From Combretum micranthum (lineage: Eukaryota > Streptophyta > Magnoliopsida > Myrtales > Combretaceae), in contig JAMXBD010000399.1 of assembly GCA_024138025.1 (NCBI GenBank), positions 930,001 through 994,000 on the forward strand: 64,000 nucleotides of DNA, in the 5' to 3' direction. The position numbers and the translations under genes are program-made. Below the pieces are notes generated by a model. The model did no database searches and was not told where the DNA came from. It was given only the letters and a program-made list of their open reading frames with translations. Shown in pieces: positions 36,173-48,386 of this stretch. Within the stretch, counting starts at the first letter, position 1, and each line of letters opens with the position of its first letter.

Positions 36173-39100
36173 ATGTTCCGATCCCTCTCTCTTAGACGCA
36201 CACTCCAATCCCTTCACCACTACAACCACCACTACCACCACCACCACCACCATCTCCCTCCTCTCTGCCTTCTTACCCGACCCCTTTCCACCACTACCTC
36301 CACCTCTACTGCTGCTTCCGATACCTCCCCTTCCCAACTACAAAAGTACTTAGGATACACAGCCCTCCTCCTCTTCTGCGGCGCGGCCACCTACTACTCC
36401 TTCCCATTACCCGAAGATGCCAAGCAAAAGAAAGCCCAGCTCTTTCGCTATGCTCCCTTACCCGAAGACCTCCACACCGTCTCCAATTGGAGTGGGACCC
36501 ACGAGGTCCACACCCGCAACTTCCACCAGCCGGAGAACATTGAACAGTTGGTGGCAATCGTCAAGGATGCCAATGAAAAGAAAGCGCGGATCCGGCCGGT
36601 TGGGTCGGGGTTATCCCGAATGGCATCGGGTTGTCTCGGGCCGGGATGGTGAATCTGGCACTTATGGATAGGGTGTTGGAAGTGGATAAGGAGAAGAAAC
36701 AGGTCAGGGTAGAAGCTGGGATTAGGGTTCAGCAATTGGTGGATGGGATCAAAGATTATGGGCTTACCCTTCAGAATTTTGCTTCTATTAGGGAGCAGCA
36801 GATTGGTGGCATTATTCAGGTTCTTTGCTTACTTATTATCTTCTAGCTTGGTTTAGATGAAGAAGGACATATGATTTGAATATGTCAAAAGATTGGTTAA
36901 GAGTGGACAGGACAAGACAAGGGTGCCTGAATTAGAAATGCTAGATGTAGTTGCCGGGTAAAATTAGATAACCTAGAGAGAGGTATTTGAACCGATTAAG
37001 GGTCGGTCAACCTAATGTTTGTTGCAATTAAAGCATATGTGATTGCCAAACACTAGTGTGCTTAGCACTTAGCAGTTGTTTTGACGGTTAGTGGAAAGTC
37101 TTGGTAGTTGCTAGCTATTGATATAAAGTGAACTTTACTCATTTAATGAAAATTGGTTCCCATAACCACTATACACCGAATCTCATCATTGCTACAAAAA
37201 TCATTAGTGAAACAAATGCTATATAGGTATACTAAAGGGAAAGTCTTATTTATCCAAGAGAAAAGGAAAGTTTATGCGGATTAAAAAGTCACTTGGGTAG
37301 CTGGATGTGAAAACTAAATGGTCATGCCAAAGTAAAAAGAAGTAATGATTTGGCTAATGCTATGGGGCTTAGGGTGAAAAGTTCATGCAGGGGGCCATGT
37401 TTGGATTGCATTTCATGTTGCATTCAAGTTAGTGGTAGAAAATCTGTAGAAGTGAATAGACATCATGGATACTTAGTTCATTTTGTTATTGTGTAGATTT
37501 GTGTTGCAATTAGTTGTCTTAATTGTATTGTGTCCATCGTTGGTTGTTGAGATCGAGTTATATTGTCGATTTAGAGATTGCTGCTCTGAAAAGAATGTCA
37601 AGTTGGGGGAAAGGGTTCCTATCCTGCCTGGTAATACTTGGTTTTTGCAGAGTATGCAATTATTTGAAGGGCAACTCACTTGATAGTATCACAGTAGCTA
37701 TAAAACTGTTGTTGTTTCTGGTCAGTTGGAGTTTTTCTGTCATAGATTCAGTTGGTTCAGTGTCATGCTTCATGAGTTTTAGTATTTGTTCTAGGATGAT
37801 GTTATTCTACAAAATATTTATCTAGGTGTACATTTTTAAAACCACAGAAGAAATGATGAAGTGGTAACAAAAGGAAATAAATGATGGGATGTTGCTTAAT
37901 GCTATTGGATGAATTCTGTCTGTACTGTAGGTTGGGGCACATGGCACAGGAGCCAGGTTACCTCCGATTGATGAACAAGTGATCAGCATTAAATTGGTTA
38001 CTCCTGCCAAAGGTGTAATAGAGATATCAAAAGAGAAGGACCCAGAACTCTTTTATCTGGCTCGCTGTGGACTTGGGGGTCTTGGAGTTGTTGCTGAAGT
38101 AACCCTCCAGTGTGTAGACAGACAAGAGCTTGTGGAGCACACATCCATTTCTACTATGCAAGAGATCAAGAAAAACCACAAGTAATACTTTCTCAAGTGT
38201 AATTTCTTTTTGGTTTAAATGTTGACTATAATTGCAAGACTCTACCTTCCGCATGTTAGATTAGGCAATTGCACATTAGTCTGGACTCTGGATCATGCAA
38301 TTTCCTTCTGCTATAATGCATCAGCTTATATGCTTATACAGATTTTAATTCAACCGGTTGGGGAGTTGTTTGCATTTTGGAAAGTGACTGATCTCTATTA
38401 TTACAGGAAATTGTTATCTGAAAATAAGCATGTCAAGTATCTGTATATTCCCTACACGGATGCAGTAGTGGTTGTAAAGTGTAATCCTGTCTCAAAATGG
38501 AAAGGTCCACCAAAGTTCAAACCTAAATACAGTGAGGATGAAGCGTTGCAGCCTGTGCGTGACTTATATCAAGAATCACTTGAAAAGTACCGGTAAGGTT
38601 GTTCCATGTTCTTTTTTTCCCATTTAATTGGTAGTTGCATAGATGAACCTCTTGACAACACATACTACATTCATGGAGATTGTTTATATTAAATCCTGCA
38701 TTCAATGTGTGTGTCTTTTGCTGTCTTTACATTTCTTGTCTATCCATGGTTTCTTTCTCTTTTTTTTTGGGGATACTATTTTCCTTTAGTTGCTTCTCAT
38801 CTTCAAATGTAATTGTCGAATGTGAAGTTGAAGATAAAGATGTCTCAACCCATTGAAGCAACCTATCCTGGATTGATTTAAGATAATTGGCACCTGACGG
38901 TCTATTGATTTCAATGCAAGCATTTTTCTGCCCATGCCTGCAAAATATTCGCAATCTCTTCTTTTCTATGTTCCTACAGGCTAAGAGAGATTGGCTGCTA
39001 TAGACACTTGGTCATGATTACTGTTCTGTTTATAAATTCTTCTGAAAAAAAAAAAAAAAAAAAGGAATGAGAATTTACGCGAAGGTCACATGTTTGTGGA

Positions 39101-41201
39101 ATTCCTGCTCTCTATCATCCGCAGTTTTCTACTTCCACTAAATTATAAATCAAATGAAACATCCAAATTTACTGGTTTTATGCTATTAGGTCAATAGGTT
39201 TTGGACCTAAACCTATTGCCTCTTCCTAATTCATATATTTTCTTTGTTCTTTTTGAATTTTGTGTTTGACTCGACTTCTTGATAGTTGAAGAGGGACAAA
39301 GTTGACCTCAAAATCTTTTATTTGCTACCAGATCGGCAGAAAACACAGCTGAGTCTCCTGATGCAGATGAGATAGATATAAATGTTCTTACCTTTACAGA
39401 GCTAAGGGATAAATTGATTGCCTTGGACCCCCTCAATAAAGATCATATAAAAAGGGTTAATCAAGCTGAGGCTGAGTTCTGGAGGAAATCAGAGGGATAC
39501 AGAGTGGGCTGGAGTGATGAGATATTAGGATTTGATTGTGGTGGCCAACAGTGGGTTTCTGAGACTTGTTTTCCAGCTGGAACTTGTGCAAAGCCAAGTT
39601 TGAAGGATCTTGAATACATAGAAGACCTGAAGAAACTCATAGAGAAAGAAGATATACCTGCACCTGCTCCTATAGAGCAGCGATGGACGGCACGAAGCGA
39701 GAGCCCAATGAGTCCTGCGTTTAGTCCTTCAGAAGAGGAAATATTTTCTTGGGTAACCTTTTTAATTCTTAGACCCCTTTTTCACTTGTATTTCATTCTT
39801 TGCTATCTTCATTTTTGTACATATGAATGTTAGTCTGGCCAAGCAGCATAAGGTTATTTTTCTTCTTTGAAATACTAAAACTGCTATCCTTGACTCAATT
39901 TAAAGCATGCTACTTATGGCTGGCTGTGTTAGCTGTATGTAGGCAACAGAACAACCTTTTAAAACCTGAAGCACTAAATGTCATTTCAAGATGGATGTTA
40001 TTTGTTGTTAGTCCCTCTCTCTTTCCAGAATCGCAGTTATGCACATGCACACCTGGTCTTCTGGAAAGTTGAATGTTATTGTTTGTCATATAATGCGTAC
40101 TGCTTTCAGCTCTGTCTCTGCCCTCTCATTTGTAGCTTTTCTTAGAACTGTCATTTTTCCATTGGTGCAATATATAAACGTATGTAATTTTGGGGTGATT
40201 CTACAAATTAAAATACAATGAAACTTAAGTTTTATGTGGAATTTCTGTCTTTTCTTAATATGACCTGACCCTTCTTCTGCTTGAAAGTTTATGGTGCAAA
40301 GTTTCTTGATATTGATGAGTTAATTAAATATGAAAACCATGAGCTTTTGGTCATGCTATATGTATTGTTCTTACGGTCTGCTTCTATGAAGATTTTTTAT
40401 TTCATCAAGGTCTTTCATTAAATGAAATGCCATTTCTTCTTTAGAAAATGAGCTTTGTTAGGTTGTAAAATTCTTGTAGATGATGACTGAAAAAAGTTTA
40501 TATAGTCACAACAATTAATGATGAGAACGATAACCGTACTGCAGGTGGGGATCATTATGTACCTTCCCACTACTGATCCCCGGCAGAGGAAGGATATCAC
40601 CGATGAGTTCTTTTACTACAGACGTCTAACACAGGAACAGTTATGGGATCGTTTCTCAGCATATGAACATTGGGCCAAGATTGAGGTTCTGAATTACTAT
40701 CTGATGATCTCCATTCTCTGCATGGGCTCACTGCTTACTATTTTGTACCTGTTAGTTTCTTGAATTTTTATCTGAAGACTAAAAGTATGGCTGGACTTTC
40801 AAAGGAAAAAAGAGCTTAAATTCTCTGATTATGTTTCTGAAACATTCCTAATTCTGCAATTCTGCTTGTGCTTCCTCATCAGAAGCAAATTTTGGTGGCT
40901 TTTAAGGTTGAATTAAATATTCATCACCGGAATTTGTTTTCCTTAGCCAGCTCTTATACTCCGTTTCTTTCTTCTTTCAAGAAGTTGCACATTAATTGTA
41001 TCTATCTGTATATAATATTTCTACTTATTCTTGTCCCTGCAGGTTCCCAAGGACAAAGATGAGCTTGCTGCGTTGCAAGGAAGGCTAAGGAAGCGCTTTC
41101 TTGTAGATGCATATAACAAAGCACGGAAGGAGCTGGATCCCAATGGAATCCTTTCTAATAACATGCTGCAGAAGTTCTTTCCTTCATCGGATTCTGTCTG
41201 A
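36173..41201 (+). CDS. GLDH: L-galactono-1,4-lactone dehydrogenase, frameshifted in exon 1
   Basis: Oxidises L-galactono-1,4-lactone to ascorbate and passes electrons to cytochrome c; in plants it sits in the mitochondrial inner membrane and assists complex I assembly. Six exons: 36173-36819, 37931-38181, 38407-38592, 39332-39752, 40545-40685, 41043-41201, all with GT/AG. The product would be 601 residues (Arabidopsis enzyme about 610). Residues 1-92 form a His- and Ser/Thr-rich transit peptide with a hydrophobic segment (YLGYTALLLFCGAATYY); the mature part starts near YAPLPEDL. The FAD motif is VGSGLS, with Leu147 where covalent flavoenzymes have His. Ala204 (gatekeeper, A113 in mature Arabidopsis numbering), Glu477 and Arg479 (E386, R388) are all present. 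In exon 1 the C run at 36615-36617 is one base short, so the frame as given ends at 36652 after 159 residues. Everything downstream is intact, so a sequence error or a recent mutation is likely. Confidence 0.96.
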
Positions 41202-41788
41202 GACACAGCATGTATTGGCTTGCCATTCGTTGATATGCTCTTGTTTTGTTCTCCATCTCTGGAAGGTAATTATGTTATTAATCCTTCCAGCATTTAAATG
41301 CAAGGGGAGGTTTAGCTGTACATTAACCCATCTTATATTATTATCTACGATTAAGGAATGCATTGTTGAACGAAAATATTAATAACTTGTACACCATGAG
41401 TTCGATTGTCATAACTAGTAAGTCACTCCAGATGGTTTTCATCCCGCACCTCACAGAACGATTTCTTCGATTGGGTGGTGGTGCTGATTAGGGATCGTCT
41501 GCTAATTCTCAACAAAAATATCTAAGGGATGGCCACGACACAAGAGGAAGGAAGCCAGAATCCGTGGTCTTGAAAAAGAGAAAAAAGGAACCCTTTAAGC
41601 CTATATCAGCGTTTTCATACAATAATTAGTTTCTGATGAGAAATAAATTGTTTATATTATTCACAAATCATCACAGTACACAATGTTTATTAATATTTTA
41701 AGAAAAAAGTACGGTACACGGCCACATCTAATACATCAATCGAAGGCATCCAAACTTTATGATAGTCCCCCCTAGAGGAATTCTCCGC
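41202..41788. other. Convergent 3' ends of GLDH and CYSTM genes
   Basis: 587 bp between two stop codons on opposite strands. It holds both 3' untranslated regions. An AATAAA on the minus strand near 41686-41691 may serve the CYSTM gene. No other gene. Confidence 0.6.
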
Positions 41789-42253
41789 TCAGCAGCAGCA
41801 CTCCTCGCAAAGCCAGCAACAACACAGAGCAAAGAGACTGCACCAAATTAAACACAAGTGAAACGTTAATGGAATCAGAGCAAGACATCTGATACAGCTA
41901 AACTGCATAATCAGTTTAAGTTGTAATTAATTTCCCGTGAATCTTAAAGTTCAAACAGAAGATAAAAATATTCCCTGGAGTACGATTATCAGACAAACTT
42001 GATTTGCTTACCATCCCTCAATGAAGCCTCTCTCACCCTTGGGCTTTGATCGTGAAAAGAACTTCTTCTTGCCGGTGGCAGGCGGTGGATTCTCTGAAGG
42101 GTACCCTATCGAAATCAATAAAAAGAAAACCAATATTAGTTGCTACAGATGTTTTCTCTTTGATAAATCGATGGAAAGAGAATAAAAGTACTACACAAAC
42201 AGACCTGGAGGGGGCTGGTTGACGTTGTGCTGTGTTTGTGATGAAGCAGGCAT
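41789..42253 (-). CDS. CYSTM family protein (cysteine-rich transmembrane module)
   Basis: Three short exons on the minus strand, 42253-42205 (49 nt), 42105-42012 (94 nt) and 41837-41789 (49 nt), join to 63 residues. Junctions are CCAG|GTCTGT, GATAG|GGTACC, GATG|GTAAGC and GTGCAG|TCTC. The protein starts MPASSQTQHNVNQPPPGYP, a Pro/Gln-rich disordered N-terminus, continues with a basic stretch (GKKKFFSRSKPKGER), and ends in the CYSTM module GFIEGCLFALCCCWLCEECCC. The family consists of small tail-anchored membrane proteins, several linked to stress tolerance; the Cys-rich helix may dimerise or be acylated. The exons are too small to be seen as ordinary open frames. The ATG is the first after a TATA box about 125 bp upstream. 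It is convergent with GLDH. I could not tell which CYSTM paralogue it is. Confidence 0.92.
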
Positions 42254-42377
42254 TATTGAACCAGGGTGAATCTGCAACTTAATGCTTTCAGAGTCGTCTC
42301 GCAATGCTTCAAAAAAAGAAAAAGATGTTGGGTGATGACTAAGGAACGATGATCCTGATCCTTTAATGGGGTGTATT

Positions 42378-42385
42378 TATTTATA
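42378..42385 (-). promoter_or_regulatory. TATA box of CYSTM gene
   Basis: TATAAATA on the minus strand, inside GTTTATAAATAAATA, lies about 125 bp upstream of the CYSTM start codon. That leaves room for a leader of roughly 95 bases. Confidence 0.6.
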
Positions 42386-43160
42386 AACTTGACTTTTCAC
42401 ACTTGAGGCGACTTTTCAATCAGAAATGGGGAAGAAACTCTTTTCTGGTGTAGGCAAGAACGAACTAGAGATAACCCACTTGTCAAATTATCATTGTTGC
42501 TCTTTTATAAAGCAACCGGCTAAAGAGATAAGTGAAAATGATGGCTTTTGTATTTATTTATTTATTTTTTACGCGTTGCTTAACACGGTGGAGAAAGATT
42601 ATTTAATATAAAAGATATCTGACCGAGGAAGGTAGGAAGAATTTACAGGAAAGTTGGTTCCACACATTGGCCTGCTGCCCCTTATTCCCAAATTCATACG
42701 TGTGAAATTTTCCTTCAATCACAATCGCAGGGCACTTACACCTCGTAAAGAAAACGCGGAGTTGGAATCGAACCAGTGTTTCAAAGTTTTGGCCCAAACT
42801 TTTAGATAGATTCTGATCTGAGAGTAAGCATACGTCTTTCACGCGTTGGATCAGCATATACATGTACCACAAACATGGTAGCGGGTGCTATGTTATGCTA
42901 TGCAGGCCCTTTTCAATAAAGAATATATTCTTTGACTCATTTATGATCTGATCTGATTTTCATTTATTTGAGCTATTCAAAATAGTATTTTTATAAATTC
43001 ATGCTAGGGAATAAGATTAGCTCATGGAAGGACATTGCCACTTTCATTTTTTTTTTTTTTTAACATGGGCCATATTGCAAAGACAAAAGCAGGGATAACA
43101 GAACAAATTTATTGACAAGAAGTTTTCCTTTCTTTCCTTCTTCCCCCCCACCCTAAAGGA
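42386..43160. other. CYSTM upstream region
   Basis: No gene recognised. A T run lies at about 43047-43062. A tRNA-like GGTTCGATTCC near 42765 (minus strand) was considered and rejected. Confidence 0.5.
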
Positions 43161-43307
43161 TAACAAGTTTATCTATATAGATACACGTGGGCCTTTTTTT
43201 TTTAAATAATAACAAGTTTATTTATATAGATACACGTGGGCTTTTTTCTTTTAAATAACAACAAGTTTATTTATAATGATACACGTGGGCTCTTTACTTG
43301 CAACATC
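43161..43307. repeat. Three 49-bp tandem repeats, each with a G-box
   Basis: Units start at 43161, 43210 and 43259 with (T)AACAAGTTTAT, then TATATAGATACACGTGGGC and a T-rich tail. Each has ACACGTGG, which combines a G-box (CACGTG) with an abscisic-acid response core. The CACGTG hexamers lie at 43184-43189, 43233-43238 and 43282-43287, exactly 49 bp apart. The array is about 0.9-1.0 kb upstream of the CYSTM start codon. Confidence 0.9.
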
Positions 43308-43982
43308 TGACTCAGCTATCTATTTACGTGTCTTTAAATATCAGCTACACGGTCAATGGGCCAAAACTTTGATTAGAGTTCAATTTGAATTACGGCAACT
43401 CCTTTGCGTATTGCATCTTGTAAATAAGATCTCGCATGAAGTTCCCACGTGCAGCATATAATCTATGCATCTCTTCTGAATAGAGGCAAGGCACGAAAAT
43501 CCCTGTATCAAGATGTATGTAGGTGGCTGGAAAACGGGGGATAGGCTGCGCATTTTTCAGTAAAAAATAATTTCCAAAACCTATACACACACACATATAT
43601 ACTAGTTATTGTAGATACGGGGTTCTTAATGATAGCTGTCACGCACGCGTCACGTAGATTTCGCGCCTAGCACGTGACTTCAGAATGCTGCTGAGGAAAT
43701 AACCCTTGATGACGGGATGGCTTGGAAAGAATGACAAGGGAAGAGGAACAGACAGTCTCAATGTCTCAAATGCACAATTGACAGATAAGGGAGCTTGAGT
43801 AGACATCGCGCGTCAACCTTACAGTTCTTGAGCAGTTGGAGTAGAAATCACTTAAGTTGCCTTGTTTGATCTTCCTGAGTAGAACCTCCTTTACAAACTA
43901 TTGCTTGTATTCTCTCTCCAAAAGTTCTTAATGAAGAGGAGAAGTGACTGAATATTTATAGGCACTTGGTGTGGATGACGAC
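43308..43982. other. Intergenic, with further CACGTG sites
   Basis: Additional CACGTG hexamers occur near 43446 and 43672, and a TCACGCACGCGTCACG stretch lies near 43639. The 43730-43970 part looks like a repeat leader but I could not assign it. Confidence 0.45.
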
Positions 43983-46900
43983 TGTAAACCCTCAAAAATT
44001 TTCATAATTCTTAGAAAATAATCATAGAAGTTTAAGTATCAAAATTTAAATCCCGAAAATCGACTCAAGATAAAACCCAAATTCTAGACCGAGTTAAAAC
44101 ACCGGAAACGAAACCCTAAAAATCGAATCAAGTTAAAACTTAATTCCAAATAAGATCAAAAACGAGTTTTTTGAATCTTGAGAAAACGAGAACCCTTGAA
44201 ACAAAATATAAAGTCCAACTACCGGTATAATCAACGTCCGTACGCCAATTAAATCATCTACCCAATTCCTAAAACGCGAATCAAAATGATAGATCCAAAT
44301 ACCGCTTAACAACGAAATGGTGAAATCTTAAATCCTTCGGTAAAATTTTAGAATCACAATTTTCAATTTTTACCAAAAGTCAAACTGAGTCAACTCATAA
44401 CCCTAGACTCGGTTAAACGATCCCGAGAACTAAAAACTATTAAATAATCATAAATAAAATAAGATAAAACATAGATGTCGAGCTAAGAATATAAAACGAT
44501 CAAAACTCAAAAATTATACAATCTTACGAATATCTCGACGAAACCGGAAGTCAAATTGGAACCCTAAAGTCAACAAAGCCTATAACGAACCCTAGTGTTT
44601 AAGATTCGGTAATCTCGCGTTTTCAAACCCTAGAAAACGAAATTAAGCTAATAGCTTAAAATAGTTCGTAATAATATAGGGTAACATAAAAATATCAGAT
44701 TCGCGAATTTCGAGTGTCCTTCGGACTCAAATGGGATCAGTGCTAGAAAAGCGTATCCCGAAGCTCGGAATATTAAAAATATTCCATTTATACCAATAGA
44801 CTCATAAAAATATAAGGATTCCAAAAATATCAGTTTTAGAATTTTTCGGTAGCTAAATATTACAGATATCGCATTATTACGCGTATTTTTATTACTACCG
44901 ATACTTTAATTGTCTAGTCTACTATTCATAGTACTTTTCTACTATTCATTATTATTTCACTATCTCTACTTTTTCTTACACCTATTTCTTACTACCTACA
45001 TACCTATTTTCTTACTTTTTATATTTCCAATACATCTTATATCAAATCATACCTTACATATTAATTATTTTCTCACAAAATTCACTCAAAAATCAACTCA
45101 CTCCCCCTCTACACCCCTATGGCAAGTGCCCCCTCTCTCTCTTCCAACAAAATATTTTTCTTTTTCAATTTATTTAATTACATCAAAAACTCACTCCAAA
45201 AATTCTATAAATACCCCATTCCTCTTTCATTCTTTCACGCAATTCATTTCACTATCAAAACTCTCTCAAAATCTCTCCACAAATCTTCTCTTCAAGAATT
45301 CTTTCTACTAAAACTCTCTTAAACCAATTCCTCACAAAAGCCATTCCTTATACATAAACTATCTACCACATATCACTACTCCCATAATACCCATTTCATC
45401 TACCATCTTCATACCACTTACACACTTTAGGTAAATATTTCTTCCAACTATTATTCACTCATGTCATGTAACTTAACATGACTATGGTGTTGTTTTGAAA
45501 CTCATATGAGTAGTAAAAGCAACAACATGTTCATGTTTTGTTCTTGTGCATAAGCTTCCTATTTTATTATGTTGTTATTTGCTTCTAATCTAACTTATAT
45601 ATAGTATTATGTATATTATGTATATATATTTATTTAGAGCATATAAGCTCATTTGTTATTTATTTACTTTCAAGTCATGCAATTTATTTATTTCATGTTA
45701 TTATTAAGACTAATCTTTCTAGTCTTAGACTTGTCCATATCAAGTCAAAATAATCTTTTGTTTATTTTCTTTAATCTTTCGGGACTAGTCCGTTCCTAGT
45801 CCCGGGATGCCTTGATGAAGCTAAGGCTCCAATACTTGACCGAGATACCTTGATGAAGTTAAGGTTCCCAATACTTGATATTTTATTTTCTTGCTTATTA
45901 TTTGTTTCTAGTATTTTCTTATGTTCTTATTATTTTATATGCTCATGATACTTGCATCTACATAATGTTAATGTCTCAACTAATCTAAAAGTAGAATTTC
46001 ATTTTATTAAAGGAACTCAAAACTAGATTTTCGATTATGTAAATTATCACAAAATCATGGAGTTATTATCAACAACATAAAAATAGAGTTTTCTCAACGT
46101 TTTCATAAATAAATTACCAAGGAAACATAAGAAATAAATATTTTCTTGTATATTATGGTAACCTAAGTTTTAGTAAAATAGTTTGTTAATATTAAAAGCT
46201 TTACAAAAGCTTAAGATTTAAACTCTTTTAACTTCATAGCAAAACTAAGGAAACAAACTAGTTTTCAAAGTTAAGATAAAAATCAACTCATAAAGTTATG
46301 AACCCACTTAGGAAAAATAATGATTTTCAAATTTCTAAAAAGAAGGAACTCATTTTCAAAAGAATATAAATAAAGTAAGATTAATAATAATGGATTTTAT
46401 CAATAAAGATGATTCTGTTCAAAAGAAACAAAAGAACAAGTTTTAGAAAGCAAAAACTTATATTTTAGAAATAAATATAAGAAGACAAGATTCATTTTCT
46501 AAAACCATCCTAAATACAAAATTATGAAAAGGTTTTCATCAACTTAATATATTTTTGATAAGTTTGATCTTTAATCACTAGCAGTAAAATTTATGCAAGA
46601 CTAAAGGTTAAAGGAAAATTTAACTTGTTTTGGAAAAAGGAATGAAGAAAATAAAATAAGAATATACTCAAATTATAACAACCTATGAAAATATAAAGTT
46701 TCTTCAAAAGACTTGAAACAAAATTGTCGAAGCTAAAGTTTTAATAAATCAAAATGAATTGTTTTATGAAATAAATTGTCGAGACACTACCATTAGAAAT
46801 TTTGCATATAAAGTGAGCTTATCTATATACTCAAAGGATTTATCAATATATATACATATATATATCTATATGTTTACTAAAGGATTTTTGAATAAAGTTG

Positions 46901-48381
46901 AGTTAGAAATTGGATTTGCAAAAGTTTAGAAAATTCGTTTTAAACCTGTACCTGACGTTTTTGGAATCCAAATGACCTTTTATGATAAAGATAAGTTTAG
47001 AAATGGATAGATCTTTTCGAATAGGTAGAAAACGATATATTCTATGCGAAATTCCGAGTTAAAATGAGCAAATTATGGCCATTTTAAGTTTGAATTTCCT
47101 CTTATACGATTTTACCGCGATTTTAAGAAAAGTCTAGAATCTTCAAGAATAGATATTTCATGAAAGACTCATCCCGAGTATTTCTATTGTCTAGGTGATG
47201 AAGGATACAAGAATACCCTACCCGAGGATTACTACGACTAAGAAGATAGCTAAATGGACGAGTGAGTTATTCCTCCTAATTTCGTTACCTTGCTTGTGCT
47301 TGTAAAATAGTAGTATTAGTATACTAGGAAAAGATAAAATGGATATATATTTGGGGAATTCGGGATTATGTGTATATACATGATTCTATGTTTATGCATG
47401 AAATGAGAATTAAGAATATCGCAACTTCGAACTGTCTATTTAAATAATTTTGTTTACTTACTTGTATGCCTGTTTATTGTTTGCTAAATTGATTGATCGC
47501 CCCTAATAAACCTTAATAAGGTTTGGCTTAAGAAAAATAAAACGCTCACTCATAGCACCCATCGAGTCACATCTCTTTCAGAAGGCTGCTACTCCTATGC
47601 GTAGAGTTGGATTGGCTGTGATCGTGTGGTGCCACAGGCCATGTTCCTTCCTGGAGAATCCAAATCGCTCGGGAAAAGCGACTCTAGGTTCGTAGCCGAG
47701 CCAACCGAATGCTGTGGGTGAGGACCTGGGGACTAGCAGTCGAAGGTCAAGGACCTTCAACCCCGATTCCCTAACCTTTGATACGGAAGGGTAAATCCGT
47801 TCTATATATGGTTTCCAGATAACTATATATATTTGCGTAATCATGTGATTGATGCACTGTTTGCATAGCATATGAGTGAAAATCTAAATGAACTTGTTTG
47901 AATATATGGTGCGAATGAAAATGAATATCTCACTAAGCTAGTTGTAGCTTATACCCCTATAGATTTTGTTGAAACAGGTATACCCGTGGCTTAAATTAAG
48001 GATCATGTCATTAAGGAAGTCATGGAAGGATGATTGAGCTTCTATGAAGGAAATGGAATCATACGATGAAGTAATTTTGTAAGGTTCTTTATCTGTAATA
48101 AATAACCTATATGATTAGTGATGTATATTTATTCGAAGATAATAGGAGGATATACCCCTAAGAATTGAAATGTAATATGTATGTTTTATGACAAGTATTC
48201 TCTTCGCCTTGTTACTTATTTATTATCAATATAAATTGCGCTACTCCGATGCATTCCTTTGGTTGTGATGTACGCCTTGTACATGATATGGAAGCCTTTA
48301 CATGACTAAGGTAGTCATTCTTAGGCTTTAGTATTGTGTACGACGGACTACCACGTTTAAGGTATCCCTCGGGGCGTGACA
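43983..48381 (+). mobile_element. Solo LTR, 4.4 kb, long-LTR family (copy 2)
   Basis: It starts TGTAAACCCTC and ends GGGGCGTGACA. ATGAC follows the right end directly (48382-48386) and also occurs just before the left end, offset by a few bases, so the target duplication is imperfect or the left end is slightly misplaced. The sequence order matches copies at 1395 and 53525: pyrimidine-rich block, TATA box, ATGTCATGTAACTTAACATG region, GATGCCTTGATGAAGCTAAGG repeats, and the CCGTTCTATATATGG stretch near the end. No internal domain follows, so it is a solo LTR. Confidence 0.8.
45206..45213 (+). promoter_or_regulatory. LTR TATA box
   Basis: TATAAATA within AATTCTATAAATACCCC, after a pyrimidine-rich block. 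The same context recurs at 54231 in the copy at 53525, which supports a real LTR promoter. Confidence 0.6.
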
Positions 48382-48386
48382 ATGAC

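Noticed and set aside
36152..36337. Antisense frame with a poly-Val run opposite GLDH exon 1
   Set aside because: It is the complement of the CAC repeat in the transit peptide and has no support of its own.
42755..42790. Possible tRNA on the minus strand (GGTTCGATTCC T-loop-like motif)
   Set aside because: The flanking bases do not form a five-pair T stem, and no acceptor, D or anticodon arm can be found at the right distance.
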